From positions 155,920 through 219,919 of the forward strand of contig NZ_FWFV01000007.1 in assembly GCF_900172315.1 (NCBI RefSeq): a stretch of DNA of 64,000 bases, written 5' to 3'. Below, one piece after another: positions 47,915 to 57,159 of the stretch (positions within the stretch are counted from its first letter, which is position 1; each line of letters starts with the position of its first letter). A program made the position numbers and the translations under genes. This stretch comes from Palleronia marisminoris (GTDB lineage: Bacteria > Pseudomonadota > Alphaproteobacteria > Rhodobacterales > Rhodobacteraceae). Below the pieces are notes generated by a model. The model worked only from the letters and a program-made list of their open reading frames with translations. It was not told where the DNA came from and did not search any database.

Positions 47915-48772
47915 ATGGAGATCTGCCGGACCAAGGCGGCGCTGCGCGAGGCCCGTGCGCGGCTGGGCGATGAGGGCGCGCAGGTCGGGCTGGTTCCGAC
48001 CATGGGCTACCTGCACGAGGGGCACCTGACCCTGATCCGTCGGGCGAAGGCCGAGACCGACCGCGTCGTCGTGTCGATCTTCGTCAACCCGACCCAGTTC
48101 GGCCCGACCGAAGATTTCGACGCCTATCCCCGCGACGAGGCCCGCGATTTTACGCTGCTCGAGGACGAGGGGGTGGATGCCGTCTTCGCCCCCGACCCGT
48201 CCGAGATGTACGACCCGGAAGCCGAGACGGCGGTCGAGCCGACGAACCTGTCGCGCATCCTGATCGGGCGGCTGCGCCCCGGCCATTTCCGCGGTGTGGC
48301 GACGGTGGTGACGAAGCTTCTGAACCTCGTGCAGCCGAGCCACGCCTATTTCGGGCGCAAGGACTACCAGCAGCTCGCCGTGATCCGGCGGGTGGTGCGG
48401 GACCTGGATGTCCCGGTCGAGATCGTCGGCGTCGATATCGTGCGCGAGGCGGACGGGCTGGCGATGTCATCGCGCAACGTGCGGCTGACCGAGGAACACC
48501 GCGCCGCCGCCCCGGCACTGCACGACGCGCTGCAAGAGGGGCGGGCGGCGATCGAGGGCGGCCGGACGGTGAAATCGGCGCGCAAGATCATCCGCCGCGT
48601 GCTGCAGGGCGCGCAGGGGGGCGAGATCAGCTCGATCGACATTCGCGATGCCGACGGCCTTGCCCAGGTGACGGGGCGGCCCGAGGGGCCGGTGGTCATC
48701 CTGCTGGCCGTCCGTTTCGGCAGCGTGCTACTGATCGACAACATGGTTGCAGACCCCCGGGAGGCCGCATGA
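47915..48772 (+). CDS. panC: pantothenate synthetase
   Basis: 285 residues. [19 protein letters not shown] (ATP-binding HIGH-like), [27 protein letters not shown]-like [14 protein letters not shown] and the SSRN loop in [12 protein letters not shown]. It condenses pantoate and beta-alanine in coenzyme A synthesis. The ATG lies after GAAGGGGAG and the gene overlaps panB by 4 nt. Confidence 0.97.
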   Translation: MEICRTKAALREARARLGDEGAQVGLVPTMGYLHEGHLTLIRRAKAETDRVVVSIFVNPTQFGPTEDFDAYPRDEARDFTLLEDEGVDAVFAPDPSEMYDPEAETAVEPTNLSRILIGRLRPGHFRGVATVVTKLLNLVQPSHAYFGRKDYQQLAVIRRVVRDLDVPVEIVGVDIVREADGLAMSSRNVRLTEEHRAAAPALHDALQEGRAAIEGGRTVKSARKIIRRVLQGAQGGEISSIDIRDADGLAQVTGRPEGPVVILLAVRFGSVLLIDNMVADPREAA

Positions 48773-49584
48773 GCACCGACAGACCCAAGCCCGTCCGCCG
48801 CGTGACGGTCCCCCAGATCGCGGCGCGCAAGGGCGGCGAGCCGATCGTCTCGCTGACGTCCTACCACGCGCACACGGCCGCGATCGTGGATCGTTACGCG
48901 GACTTCATCCTGGTGGGCGACAGCCTCGGGATGGTGATGCACGGGATGGAGACGACGGTCGGCGTCACGATCGAGCTGATGATCATGCACGGCCGGGCGG
49001 TGGTGCGCGGGACGAAACGGGCGCTGGTCGTCGTCGACATGCCCTTCGGCAGCTACGAGGAAAGTCCCGGCGTCGCCTTCCGCAACGCGGCCCGGATCAT
49101 GCAGGAGACCCAGTGCGGTGCCGTGAAGCTCGAAGGCGGCGCGCGCATGGCCGAGACGATCCGCTTCCTGACCGACCGGGGCGTGCCGGTGATGGCCCAT
49201 ATCGGCCTGACCCCCCAATCGAGCCACACGATGGGCGGCTTCCGCACCCAGGGCCGGGACGAGGATACATGGCCGCTGCATATCGCCGACGCGAAAGCGG
49301 TGGCCGAGGCCGGTGCCTTCGCTTTGGTGGTGGAAGGGGTCGTCGAACCCCTGGCGCGCGAGATCACCGCTGCGGTGGGCATCCCCACCATCGGCATCGG
49401 GGCCAGCGCCGAGTGCGACGGGCAGATCCTCGTGCTCGAGGACATGCTGGGGCTGGGCGAGGGGGCGCCGAAATTCGTCAAGGTCTACGGACGGTTGGGC
49501 GAGGAAATCGAGAACGCCGTCCGCGCCTATAGCGAAGACGTCAAGAATCGCTCCTTCCCCGGCCCTGACCAAGTTTATCGTTAA
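48769..49584 (+). CDS. panB: 3-methyl-2-oxobutanoate hydroxymethyltransferase
   Basis: 271 residues. [35 protein letters not shown], the metal-binding Asp residues, [10 protein letters not shown] and [14 protein letters not shown]. It makes ketopantoate from 2-oxoisovalerate and methylene-THF. Pair with panC in one transcript. Confidence 0.97.
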   Translation: MSTDRPKPVRRVTVPQIAARKGGEPIVSLTSYHAHTAAIVDRYADFILVGDSLGMVMHGMETTVGVTIELMIMHGRAVVRGTKRALVVVDMPFGSYEESPGVAFRNAARIMQETQCGAVKLEGGARMAETIRFLTDRGVPVMAHIGLTPQSSHTMGGFRTQGRDEDTWPLHIADAKAVAEAGAFALVVEGVVEPLAREITAAVGIPTIGIGASAECDGQILVLEDMLGLGEGAPKFVKVYGRLGEEIENAVRAYSEDVKNRSFPGPDQVYR

Positions 49585-49681
49585 TTCGCTGCCACTTGAG
49601 AACGAATTCGCCGTCTGGTGGTGGCATTGTTCCCAAAACGTGGGATTACAACTCCCGGGTTAATCATGGACGTAACCTTTG

Positions 49682-49706
49682 CTTGATAGGTTGAGAGGCT
49701 ATCAAG
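49682..49706. promoter_or_regulatory. inverted repeat upstream of the PAS-like gene
   Basis: Perfect 8-bp arms CTTGATAG (49682-49689) and CTATCAAG (49699-49706) around 9 nt, 33 nt before the ATG, in an AT-richer stretch than the surroundings. It could be an operator or an RNA hairpin near the ribosome site. Confidence 0.45.
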
Positions 49707-49739
49707 ATAGAACGCCGCAGAGATGTATGCGGAACGGTT

Positions 49740-50441
49740 ATGCCTTCGATTACTCGATTTGCCGAATTATTGACGTCGTTTCGATGTGTAGACGCGCAAT
49801 TGCGCGAGGCGATCCGTGCGGGCGAGGGGACACGGGTCCATGCCCGCTTGCTGCGACGCTCGGCCCAGTTGCTCGACAAGATCGAGGCGCACCAGCCGAC
49901 CAGCCGGCAGGAGATGGAGGAGATCTTCGATCACCACGCGCGTCGCCGGGTGGAAGGCGCCACCACCAGCGCGCGCGCCACGGATCGTATCGCTTCCATC
50001 CTGCGCCGGTCCGCCGGGAATTTCCCGCCGACGCATGCAGCCGCGACCTTTCGAAGCCAGGCCGTCCCCGATCCCCTGCCGGAACAGGTCGAGGGGGAGG
50101 ATCTGGCGATGCTCGTCGTGCATTGCCGGGGGCGCTTGTCGGCGATCGGGCGCGATTGCCGGTTCATCGCCGTCAGCCGGGCCGAGGCCGTCGCCCACGG
50201 GATGCGTCCGAGCCAGGTGCTGGGCTGTTCGCTTCCCGAACTGTTGCGCTGCGGGCGCGCGCAGACCGCCGAACGCCGGGCGCTTGTCCTGGCGCTGGCC
50301 GACCGGCCGCATCGCCAGGCGCTGACCGATCGCGACGGCCGGCGGGTCCGCATCTCGGGCGTGAGGGATACCTCGGGCCATCTGTACGCCGCGATCCGCC
50401 ATGTCGAGGTGGCGGCTGCCGATCAACCCGTCACGACCTGA
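49740..50441 (+). CDS. orphan PAS-like protein
   Basis: 233 residues. Residues 1-110 are helical and basic, with no known motif. Residues 133-224 have PAS-like spacing: AIGRDCRFIAVSRAEAVAHG, then SQVLGCSLPELL, and a final pair of strands RRVRISGVRDTSG and YAAIRHVE. No output domain follows. The gene is convergent with and overlaps the hydroxyacid dehydrogenase gene by 19 nt. I do not recognise the full protein; PAS is a pattern-based inference. Confidence 0.6.
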   Translation: MPSITRFAELLTSFRCVDAQLREAIRAGEGTRVHARLLRRSAQLLDKIEAHQPTSRQEMEEIFDHHARRRVEGATTSARATDRIASILRRSAGNFPPTHAAATFRSQAVPDPLPEQVEGEDLAMLVVHCRGRLSAIGRDCRFIAVSRAEAVAHGMRPSQVLGCSLPELLRCGRAQTAERRALVLALADRPHRQALTDRDGRRVRISGVRDTSGHLYAAIRHVEVAAADQPVTT

Positions 50442-51403
50442 TCGGGCGGGCGATGCCCGTCGGCGAAGGTCTTGATGTTGATGATGACCTTCTCGCCCAT
50501 CTCGGCCCGCCCCTCTAGCGTGGCCGAGCCCATATGGGGCAGCAGCACCGTGTTGGGCGAGGCGCGCAGAAGCGGATTGACCTCGTTCCCGTGCTCGAAC
50601 ACGTCGAGCCCGGCCCCCGCGACCCGGCCGGCCTGCAGCGCGCGGGCGAGGGCGCTCTCGTCGATCACTTCGCCGCGCGAGGTGTTCACGATCACGGCGC
50701 TCGGTTTCATCAGCTCGATGCGCCGGGCGTTCATCAGGTGGAAGGTCGAGGGCGTGTGCGGGCAGTTGATGCTGATCACGTCCATGCGCGACACCATGTG
50801 GTCGAGGCTCTCGTGATAGGTCGCCTCGAGCGCCTGCTCGACCTGTGCGCGCAACGGGCGGCGGTTGTGATAGTGGATCTGCATTCCGAACGCCTGCGCG
50901 CGTCGCGCCACCGCCTGCCCGATGCGCCCCATCCCGAGGATACCCAGACGGCGTCCCGCGATGCGCCCGCCCAGGAACGCCGTGGGGGCCCAGCCCGGCC
51001 ACGCGCCGTCGCGCATCGCGGCGAGCCCCTCGGGAATCCGGCGTGTGACGGCGAGCATCAGCGCGATCGTCATGTCGGCCGTGTCGTCGGTGGCGGCGCC
51101 CGGCGTGTTCGACACCAGGATGCCCCGCTGCCGGGCGGTGGCGACATCGACGTTGTCCACCCCTGCACCGTAATTGGCGATCAGCTTCAGCCGGTCGCCG
51201 GCCCGCGCCAGGAGCCGCGCGTCGATCCGGTCGGTGATCGTGGGGACCAGCACGTCGGCGGTCTGCACAGCCTCGATCAGCTCGTCCTGGGTCATCGGCG
51301 CGTCGTCCTTGCGCAGCCGCACGTCGAACAGCTCGGCCATCCGGGCCTCGACCTGGTCGGGCAACCGTCGCGTGACGACAACACTCGGGCGATGAGCCGG
51401 CAT
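50423..51403 (-). CDS. 2-hydroxyacid dehydrogenase (D-isomer type)
   Basis: 326 residues. NAD-binding GILGMGRIGQAVARRAQAFG (about residues 155-174), catalytic Arg in NTSRGEVIDE, Glu in DVFE and His in LPHMGS. It reduces glyoxylate or hydroxypyruvate or oxidises the D-hydroxyacid; glyoxylate/hydroxypyruvate reductase is the likely role. Divergent from the SH3 protein. Confidence 0.92.
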   Translation of the reverse strand: MPAHRPSVVVTRRLPDQVEARMAELFDVRLRKDDAPMTQDELIEAVQTADVLVPTITDRIDARLLARAGDRLKLIANYGAGVDNVDVATARQRGILVSNTPGAATDDTADMTIALMLAVTRRIPEGLAAMRDGAWPGWAPTAFLGGRIAGRRLGILGMGRIGQAVARRAQAFGMQIHYHNRRPLRAQVEQALEATYHESLDHMVSRMDVISINCPHTPSTFHLMNARRIELMKPSAVIVNTSRGEVIDESALARALQAGRVAGAGLDVFEHGNEVNPLLRASPNTVLLPHMGSATLEGRAEMGEKVIINIKTFADGHRPPDQVVTG

Positions 51404-51536
51404 CGGCACCTCCTGGGCTTCAAAATGGCGCGCGCATGAAGCAAGGTGGACGGGAACGGGGCATGGCACAAGCCGCAGACCCCGTGTCCCCGGAAGGGGG
51501 CAGGGAAACAGGCGTAATGTCCGGGCAGATCGACAG

Positions 51537-52037
51537 ATGAAGACAGGCGTGTTCGCCGCGGTGCTGGCCGCGTTCGTGACGGGGTTCGGGGCCTCGGGCC
51601 ACGCGCAGGAGGTCGGGCCGGTCACCAACCTGCCGATCCCGCGTTTCGTCTCGATCAAGTCCTCCGAGGGCAACGTGCGGCGCGGCCCGTCGCTCAGCCA
51701 CCGGATCGACTGGGTCTACACGCGCAAGGATCTGCCGCTGATCATCACGGCCGAGTATGGCCATTGGCGCCGGGTCGAGGATCGCGACGGGCAGGGCGGA
51801 TGGGTGCATTACTCGCTGCTGTCCGGCGTGCGCACCGTCCTGGTCGAGAGCGAGGCCGCCACGATGCACAGCCTGCCCGACAAGGGCGCGCCCGAGGTCG
51901 CCATCCTGAAACGCGGTGTCGTGGCACGCATCGACGAGTGCGCCCGCGACTGGTGCCGGGTCCACAAGGCCGGCAATTCCGGCTGGGTCGAGAAGGCGGA
52001 TCTGTGGGGCGTGACGCCGGGCGAGATCATCGAGTAG
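51537..52037 (+). CDS. secreted SH3-domain protein
   Basis: 166 residues. Signal peptide (MKTGVFAAVLAAFVTGFGAS then GHA), then two bacterial SH3-like repeats: FVSIKSSEGNVRRGPSLSHR starts the first and ESEAATMHSLPDKGAPEVAI the second, with GWVH and GWVEKADLWGV endings. Such SH3_4 modules bind peptidoglycan or cell-wall partners. Periplasmic. The nearest gene downstream is a membrane transporter. Confidence 0.88.
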   Translation: MKTGVFAAVLAAFVTGFGASGHAQEVGPVTNLPIPRFVSIKSSEGNVRRGPSLSHRIDWVYTRKDLPLIITAEYGHWRRVEDRDGQGGWVHYSLLSGVRTVLVESEAATMHSLPDKGAPEVAILKRGVVARIDECARDWCRVHKAGNSGWVEKADLWGVTPGEIIE

Positions 52038-52113
52038 CGTGCCGCGAGCCTGCACGACGAGGCGCGCGAAATTGCCAGATGCGTGGGTCGAGGCTTTGCT
52101 GTAGCGCAGCTTC

Positions 52114-52878
52114 ATGCTGTTCGACCTTCTGCCCCCCGACCTTCTCGTCCTTGCGTTCATCCTGACCTTCGCGGCTGGCTTCGTGAAGGGCGCGATCGGA
52201 TTCGCGATGCCGCTGATCATGATCTCGACGCTGTCGATCCTGATCGACCCGCGGCTCGTGGTGGCGGGTATCGTGTTGCCCATCGTGGTGTCGAACGCGC
52301 TTCAGGTGGCGCGGGCGGGCCGGGTCGAGGCGCGCGCTGCCGTGGTGGAATTCTGGCGCTACATCCTGGTCGTCTGCGTGATGATCCTGATCTCGGCGCA
52401 GTTCCTGACCATCGTGCCCGAGAGGGCGATCTACGTCGCCCTCGGGGTGCCGGTGGCGGTCCTGTCGGTGGTGCAACTGACCGGCTGGCGCTTCTCGATC
52501 CCGGCCGGGCGGCGGCGCGCGGCGGATCTGGGGATCGGGATGGTAGCCGGATCGCTGGGCGGATTCGCCGGGGTGTGGGGGCCGCCGACGGTGCTGTACC
52601 TTCTGGCGCTCGACACGCCGAAGCACCGGCAGATGGCGGTGCAGGGGGTCGTCTACGGACTGGGCTCGATCGCGCTGCTGGCGGGGCACCTGCGATCGGG
52701 CATCCTGAACGCCGAGACGGTCTGGTTCTCGCTGTACCTGCTGGTGCCGGCGATGCTGGGAATGTGGACCGGGTTCCGGGTGGGGGACAGCCTGGATGCG
52801 CTGAAGTTCCGGCGGGCCACCCTGATCGTGCTGATCGTTGCCGGGCTGAACCTGATCCGTCGCGGACTTGTCGGGTAG
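52114..52878 (+). CDS. TauE/SafE-family sulfite/sulfonate exporter-like permease
   Basis: 254 residues, about seven helices in two related halves, opening ILTFAAGFVKGAIGFAMPLI and containing GSLGGFAGVWGPPTVLYLL in the second half. The family exports sulfite or organic acids; no substrate can be chosen from sequence. A minus-strand terminator for the next gene follows. Confidence 0.9.
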   Translation: MLFDLLPPDLLVLAFILTFAAGFVKGAIGFAMPLIMISTLSILIDPRLVVAGIVLPIVVSNALQVARAGRVEARAAVVEFWRYILVVCVMILISAQFLTIVPERAIYVALGVPVAVLSVVQLTGWRFSIPAGRRRAADLGIGMVAGSLGGFAGVWGPPTVLYLLALDTPKHRQMAVQGVVYGLGSIALLAGHLRSGILNAETVWFSLYLLVPAMLGMWTGFRVGDSLDALKFRRATLIVLIVAGLNLIRRGLVG

Positions 52879-52882
52879 CATG

Positions 52883-52914
52883 AAAAAGGCCCCCGCGCGT
52901 GATGCGCGGGGGCC
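52883..52914 (-). terminator. terminator of the nonapeptide-repeat gene
   Basis: Perfect 11-bp stem (52914-52904 with 52898-52888), 5-nt loop, and on the minus strand TTTTT (52887-52883). It lies 24 nt after the stop at 52939 and could also stop plus-strand transcription from the permease gene. Confidence 0.9.
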
Positions 52915-52938
52915 CGAAGGCTTCAGAGATCGGGTCGA

Positions 52939-54444
52939 TCAGTTGACGACCTGAACCTCGGCGTCTTCGGGAAGCGCCATGTCCGAGTTGTACTCGAAGT
53001 TGTTGGCGTTCTCGATCTGATCTTCGGTCAGTTCCTGCAGGACGATCTGGCCGTTCTGCATGGTCACCGAGTCGAGGGCCACGGGCACCTGGGTGTCACC
53101 AAGGCCGAGGAAGCCGCCTGAGGACACGACCAGCATCTGCTGACCGTCCATCTCGATCACGGCGTCGGGGCTGCCGAGGCTGTCGCCATCCGCCGTCAGC
53201 ACTTCCATGCTGGTGATGTCGGCGACGGTCATCGAACCGGCGGCCTGCGTGGCTTCGGCTTCACCGGCATCCTCAGCCACGAAGCCTTCCTCGGCAGTCT
53301 CGGCGTCCGCGTCGGCAACCTCAGCCGAGGCCTGGGCAGTCGCCTGCGTGTCGGCTTCGGCGTTCGCCTGCTCGCTGGACTGCTGGGACTGACGCTGTTC
53401 ACGCTGTTCCTGCGTCTCGAACGTCACCTGCGGCTGGCCGCTCTGGATGATCTCGACCGAAGGCTGCTGGGCGAATTCGACCTGAACGTCCGGCTCCGAG
53501 CCCATGTAGGTCACGCTCGGCGCGCCACCTTCGTTGATCTGGACCTGCGGCTCCTCGTCGTTCTGGACGAGTTGCACGGTCGGCTCGCCGCGCGTGGTGG
53601 TCACGTTGCCATCGACCGACTGGTTGGCCGATGCTTGGACGTCTGCGTCGTCACCTTCGACGGGGGTCGCGTTTTCATCGACCTGGTCTTCCGCCAGTGC
53701 GATGGTGACGTTGGGATCAGGCTGCGAGACCTCGACCTGGGCTTCGCCCTGCTGGACCTCGACCTGCGGCTCGCCCTGCGAGACGGAAACCGACGGGTCC
53801 GACTGCAGCACGTAGAGGTTCGGGGCCGGGATATCGACGCGGACGATGATCTCGGGGATCTGGACCGAGACGGACGGCTGCGGCTGCTCGAGCTCGATCT
53901 CGGGCGCGGACTGATCGACGGTGACCATCGGCGTTCCGGGCGTCACGGACACGTCCGAACCGGGGACCTGCACGTCGACATTCGGCGCGGGCACGGAGGC
54001 CTGGGCTTCGGCTTCGACGTCCAGCTGCTCGGTGGCCTGAACTTCTTCCGAGACCTGCACGTCGGCTTCGGCTTCCGCCTCGGCTTCGGCAGTGACTTCG
54101 GCTTCGGCTTCGGCGTCGGCGGTGGCTTCCGCGTCGGTCTCGACCGTTTCGACTTCCACTTCGCCTTCGGCCTGGGCGCCATCGGCGAAGAACGTCTCGA
54201 TCTCCTCCGCGTAGGTCGCGCACTGATCGGCGGCGTCTTCGTTGATGGCGGTCACGACGTCCTGCGCCGCGACTTCACCGACGCTGCCGTCGTTGTCGGC
54301 GATCAACTGCCCCAGGATCTGGCACTCGTTGGACTTGCCGGACAGTTGGTCGGGGTTGATCTCGATCTGCTGAGCCATCGCGCCGCTCGCCATGGGCAGG
54401 GTGAGCGCGGTGCTCAAGAGCAGAGCACGGGTACTGATGTTCAT
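52939..54444 (-). CDS. secreted acidic nonapeptide-repeat protein with PRC-barrel end
   Basis: 501 residues. Signal peptide (MNISTRALLLSTALTLPMAS then GAMA); a small domain with two cysteines (residues 41 and 75); an Ala/Glu-rich stretch (90-150); eleven tandem 9-residue units from residue 154 to 252 of the type P-x-V-x-V-x-x-x-x; a second block of six looser units at 288-346; a Gln-rich link; and a C-terminal PRC-barrel-like domain (about 405-475: MTVADITSMEVLTADGDSLG). Strongly acidic. The start at 54444 has GGAGGAAG upstream. Probably periplasmic or surface. Function unknown; the repeats suggest a beta-rich rod. Confidence 0.8.
   Translation of the reverse strand: MNISTRALLLSTALTLPMASGAMAQQIEINPDQLSGKSNECQILGQLIADNDGSVGEVAAQDVVTAINEDAADQCATYAEEIETFFADGAQAEGEVEVETVETDAEATADAEAEAEVTAEAEAEAEADVQVSEEVQATEQLDVEAEAQASVPAPNVDVQVPGSDVSVTPGTPMVTVDQSAPEIELEQPQPSVSVQIPEIIVRVDIPAPNLYVLQSDPSVSVSQGEPQVEVQQGEAQVEVSQPDPNVTIALAEDQVDENATPVEGDDADVQASANQSVDGNVTTTRGEPTVQLVQNDEEPQVQINEGGAPSVTYMGSEPDVQVEFAQQPSVEIIQSGQPQVTFETQEQREQRQSQQSSEQANAEADTQATAQASAEVADADAETAEEGFVAEDAGEAEATQAAGSMTVADITSMEVLTADGDSLGSPDAVIEMDGQQMLVVSSGGFLGLGDTQVPVALDSVTMQNGQIVLQELTEDQIENANNFEYNSDMALPEDAEVQVVN
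53407..53583 (-). repeat. second block of short beta repeats
   Basis: Encodes residues 288-346: six units of 9-11 residues beginning P-x-V (for example PSVTYMGSE, PDVQVEFAQQ). Less regular than the first block, separated from it by a polar linker. Confidence 0.65.
53689..53985 (-). repeat. eleven tandem nonapeptide repeats
   Basis: Encodes residues 154-252 with an exact 9-residue (27-nt) period: for example PSVSVQIPE, PSVSVSQGE, PQVEVQQGE, AQVEVSQPD. Proline or a small residue opens each unit and two valines (or Ile/Leu) occupy positions 3 and 5. Confidence 0.8.
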
Positions 54445-54549
54445 TGGATACTTCCTCCGAAATTCGTTTCTGACCAAGTGGTCTACTCACGAAAAGCGGA
54501 GCGACGTGGTGAGTTCCGATAAACTTGCACGAAACCCACCAAAGACAGA

Positions 54550-56148
54550 TCACCCGAGCGCCACAGCCCGGACGTCATCGTCGATATGTCCCTCGTATTG
54601 GGCGAAATTCCTGGAGAACATCGTTACCAGCTTCTGTGCTTGCGCATCATAGGCCGCGGGGTCGTCCCAGGTCCTGCGCGGGTTCAGCAGAAGGTCGGGT
54701 ACCCCGGCGACGGTGGTCGGAACGTCGAAGCCGAAGTTCGGATCCTTGCGGAACGGCGCGCTGTCGAGCGTCCCGTCGAGCGCCGCGGACAGCAGTGCGC
54801 GGGTCGCCTTGATCGGCATGCGGCTGCCCTCGCCATAGCTGCCACCGGTCCAGCCGGTGTTCACCAGCCAGCAGGTCGCGCCGTGCTTCGAGATCTTCTG
54901 CTTGAGAAGCTCGCCATAGGCCTCGGGCCGGCGCGGCATGAAGGGCGCGCCGAAGCAGGTCGAGAAGGTCGGCTGCGGTTCGGTCACGCCCCGCTCGGTC
55001 CCGGCGACCTTGGCGGTGAAGCCCGACAGGAAGTGATACATCGCCTGCGCGGGCGACAGTCGCGCGATCGGTGGCAGGACGCCGAACGCATCGCAGGTCA
55101 GCATGATTACGTTCTTCGGGTGGCCGCCGAGCGCGCTTTCGCTGGCGTTCGAGATGTAGTGCAGCGGGTAGGCGCAGCGCATGTTCGCCGTCAGGCTGTC
55201 GTCGTCGAAGTCGAGCTCGCGGGTGGCCTCGTCATAGACCATGTTCTCGATGATCGTCGCGAAGCGCTGGGTGGTGGCGTAGATCTCGGGCTCGGCCTTG
55301 GGATCGAGGCCGATCGTCTTGGCGTAGCAGCCGCCTTCGAAGTTGAAGGTGCCGCGGTCGGACCAGCCATGCTCGTCGTCGCCGATCAGAACGCGCGACG
55401 GGTCGGCCGACAGGGTCGTCTTGCCGGTGCCCGACAGGCCGAAGAAGATCGCCGTATCCACCGGGTTGCCGGGCGCATGGTTGGCCGAGCAGTGCATCGG
55501 CATGATGCCTTTCGCCGGCAGCAGGTAGTTCAGGAGCGTGAAGACGGACTTCTTGTTCTCGCCCGCATACCCGGTGCCGCCGATCAGGATCGTCTTGTCG
55601 TCGAAGTTGATCGCGATGACCGTCTCGGACCGGCAGCCGTGGGTGTCGGGGTCGGCCTTGAAGGTGGGGCAGTTGATGATCGTGAAGTCGGGCACGAAGC
55701 TGGCGAGGCTTTCGGCGTCGGGCCGGCGCAGCAGGTGGCGGATGAAGAGCGAGTGCCAGGCAAGTTCGGTCACCACCCGGACGTCGAGCCGGTGCGCGGG
55801 ATCGGCGCCACCGAAGAGGTCCTGCACGAAGTAGTCGCGCCCCTTCATGTGGGCGATCATGTCGGATCTGAGGCGGTCGAACTTCGCCGGCTCCATCGGG
55901 GAGTTGTTCTCCCACCAGATTTGGTCCTCGACACCCGGGGTACGGACGACGAACTTGTCCTTGGGCGAGCGGCCGGTGTGCTTGCCGGTCGAGACGAGAA
56001 GCGTGCCGCCTTGGCCAAGCTTGCCTTCCTCGCGGTCGAGCGCGGCCTCCATGAGCTGCGGCTCGGTCAGGTTGTAATACACGGTGCCAAGCCCCGAGAT
56101 GCCCTGGGTTTCGAGGGTATGCGACGTGTTCACGGGTCCTTGGGTCAT
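54550..56148 (-). CDS. pckA: phosphoenolpyruvate carboxykinase (ATP)
   Basis: 532 residues. Kinase-1 motif [18 protein letters not shown] (P-loop), metal-binding [20 protein letters not shown], and [17 protein letters not shown]. It converts oxaloacetate to PEP using ATP in gluconeogenesis. Divergent from chvI; the pckA-chvI-chvG arrangement is conserved in alphaproteobacteria, and ChvI regulates pckA in Agrobacterium (published family knowledge). Confidence 0.98.
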   Translation of the reverse strand: MTQGPVNTSHTLETQGISGLGTVYYNLTEPQLMEAALDREEGKLGQGGTLLVSTGKHTGRSPKDKFVVRTPGVEDQIWWENNSPMEPAKFDRLRSDMIAHMKGRDYFVQDLFGGADPAHRLDVRVVTELAWHSLFIRHLLRRPDAESLASFVPDFTIINCPTFKADPDTHGCRSETVIAINFDDKTILIGGTGYAGENKKSVFTLLNYLLPAKGIMPMHCSANHAPGNPVDTAIFFGLSGTGKTTLSADPSRVLIGDDEHGWSDRGTFNFEGGCYAKTIGLDPKAEPEIYATTQRFATIIENMVYDEATRELDFDDDSLTANMRCAYPLHYISNASESALGGHPKNVIMLTCDAFGVLPPIARLSPAQAMYHFLSGFTAKVAGTERGVTEPQPTFSTCFGAPFMPRRPEAYGELLKQKISKHGATCWLVNTGWTGGSYGEGSRMPIKATRALLSAALDGTLDSAPFRKDPNFGFDVPTTVAGVPDLLLNPRRTWDDPAAYDAQAQKLVTMFSRNFAQYEGHIDDDVRAVALG

Positions 56149-56452
56149 GTTCTCGACTCTCGAAATAAAGTTGCGTGGCTGGGCCGTGTCGGACGTCTTT
56201 GATTATCTCGCGCGCGCACGACGCTCCACCCCGGTAGCGCAACCGCGTCAGGTTTAACGCAATCAGCCCCGACTCGTGCGCACCTTGCGCGGTGCGGCAA
56301 TTAAGTCAGCCTTCACGATTTTCAGGTCTGGTGAAGCGGCGCAGAGGGCGCCGATTCGTGAATTGAGTTGCCTCGATAGGGTCGAACGGGAATTATGGCT
56401 AAAAAAAGAAGCCTGCAGGCAACAACAATCGCGCAGTAAAAGGATAATCGAC
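56149..56452. other. divergent pckA/chvI promoter region
   Basis: 304 nt without a gene, less GC-rich than its surroundings. It must hold both promoters. A perfect inverted repeat cgcacc-ttgcgc-ggtgcg lies at 56279-56296, near the middle. An AT-rich tract just before chvI (56398-56408, aaaaaaagaa) may be part of its leader. I could not assign individual -10/-35 boxes with confidence. Confidence 0.6.
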
Positions 56453-57154
56453 ATGTCGAGGATCGCTCTCGTCGATGACGACAGAAATATTCTGACGTCC
56501 GTCTCCATGACGCTCGAGGCCGAGGGTTTCGAGGTCGAGACCTACAACGACGGGCAGCAGGCGCTTGACGCTTTCGCGAAGCGGCTTCCGGACATGGCCG
56601 TGTTCGACATCAAGATGCCGCGCATGGACGGCATGGATCTGCTGCAGCGCGTGCGGCAGAAATCCACGATGCCGATCATCTTCCTGACCTCGAAGGATGA
56701 CGAGATCGACGAGGTTCTGGGCCTGCGGATGGGCGCCGACGACTACGTCAAGAAGCCGTTCTCGCAACGTCTTCTTGTCGAACGGATCCGCACGCTTCTG
56801 CGCCGGCAGGAGGTGCTTTCGGGCGAAGAGCCCACGGCCGCCGAGGCAAGCCAGGCGATGGCGCGCGGAGACCTCACGATGGATCCGGCCCGCCACGCCG
56901 TGAAGTGGAAGGGCATGGATGTCGCGCTGACCGTGACCGAGTTCCTTCTGCTGCAGGCCCTCGCGCAGCGTCCGGGCTTCGTGAAGAGCCGCGACCAGCT
57001 GATGGACGTGGCCTATGACGACCAGGTCTATGTCGACGACCGTACCATCGACAGCCACATCAAGCGGCTGCGCAAGAAGATGCGCGCCGTGGACCAGGAG
57101 TTTTCGGCGATCGAAACGCTCTACGGGATCGGTTACCGCTACAACGAAGAGTAA
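56453..57154 (+). CDS. chvI: response regulator ChvI
   Basis: 233 residues. Receiver domain with acid pocket LVDDD (residues 7-10), phosphorylation Asp52 in [11 protein letters not shown], Thr/Ser switch FLTSK and Lys in KKPFSQ, then an OmpR winged helix with [15 protein letters not shown] and [10 protein letters not shown]. Pair with ChvG; controls acid, envelope and carbon responses in rhizobia and Agrobacterium. Confidence 0.94.
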   Translation: MSRIALVDDDRNILTSVSMTLEAEGFEVETYNDGQQALDAFAKRLPDMAVFDIKMPRMDGMDLLQRVRQKSTMPIIFLTSKDDEIDEVLGLRMGADDYVKKPFSQRLLVERIRTLLRRQEVLSGEEPTAAEASQAMARGDLTMDPARHAVKWKGMDVALTVTEFLLLQALAQRPGFVKSRDQLMDVAYDDQVYVDDRTIDSHIKRLRKKMRAVDQEFSAIETLYGIGYRYNEE

Positions 57155-57159
57155 CTGCG

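Noticed and set aside
53572..54522. 316-codon plus-strand frame opposite the repeat protein
   Set aside because: Its Gly/Phe/Asp periodicity simply mirrors the Ala/Glu/Val repeats on the other strand.
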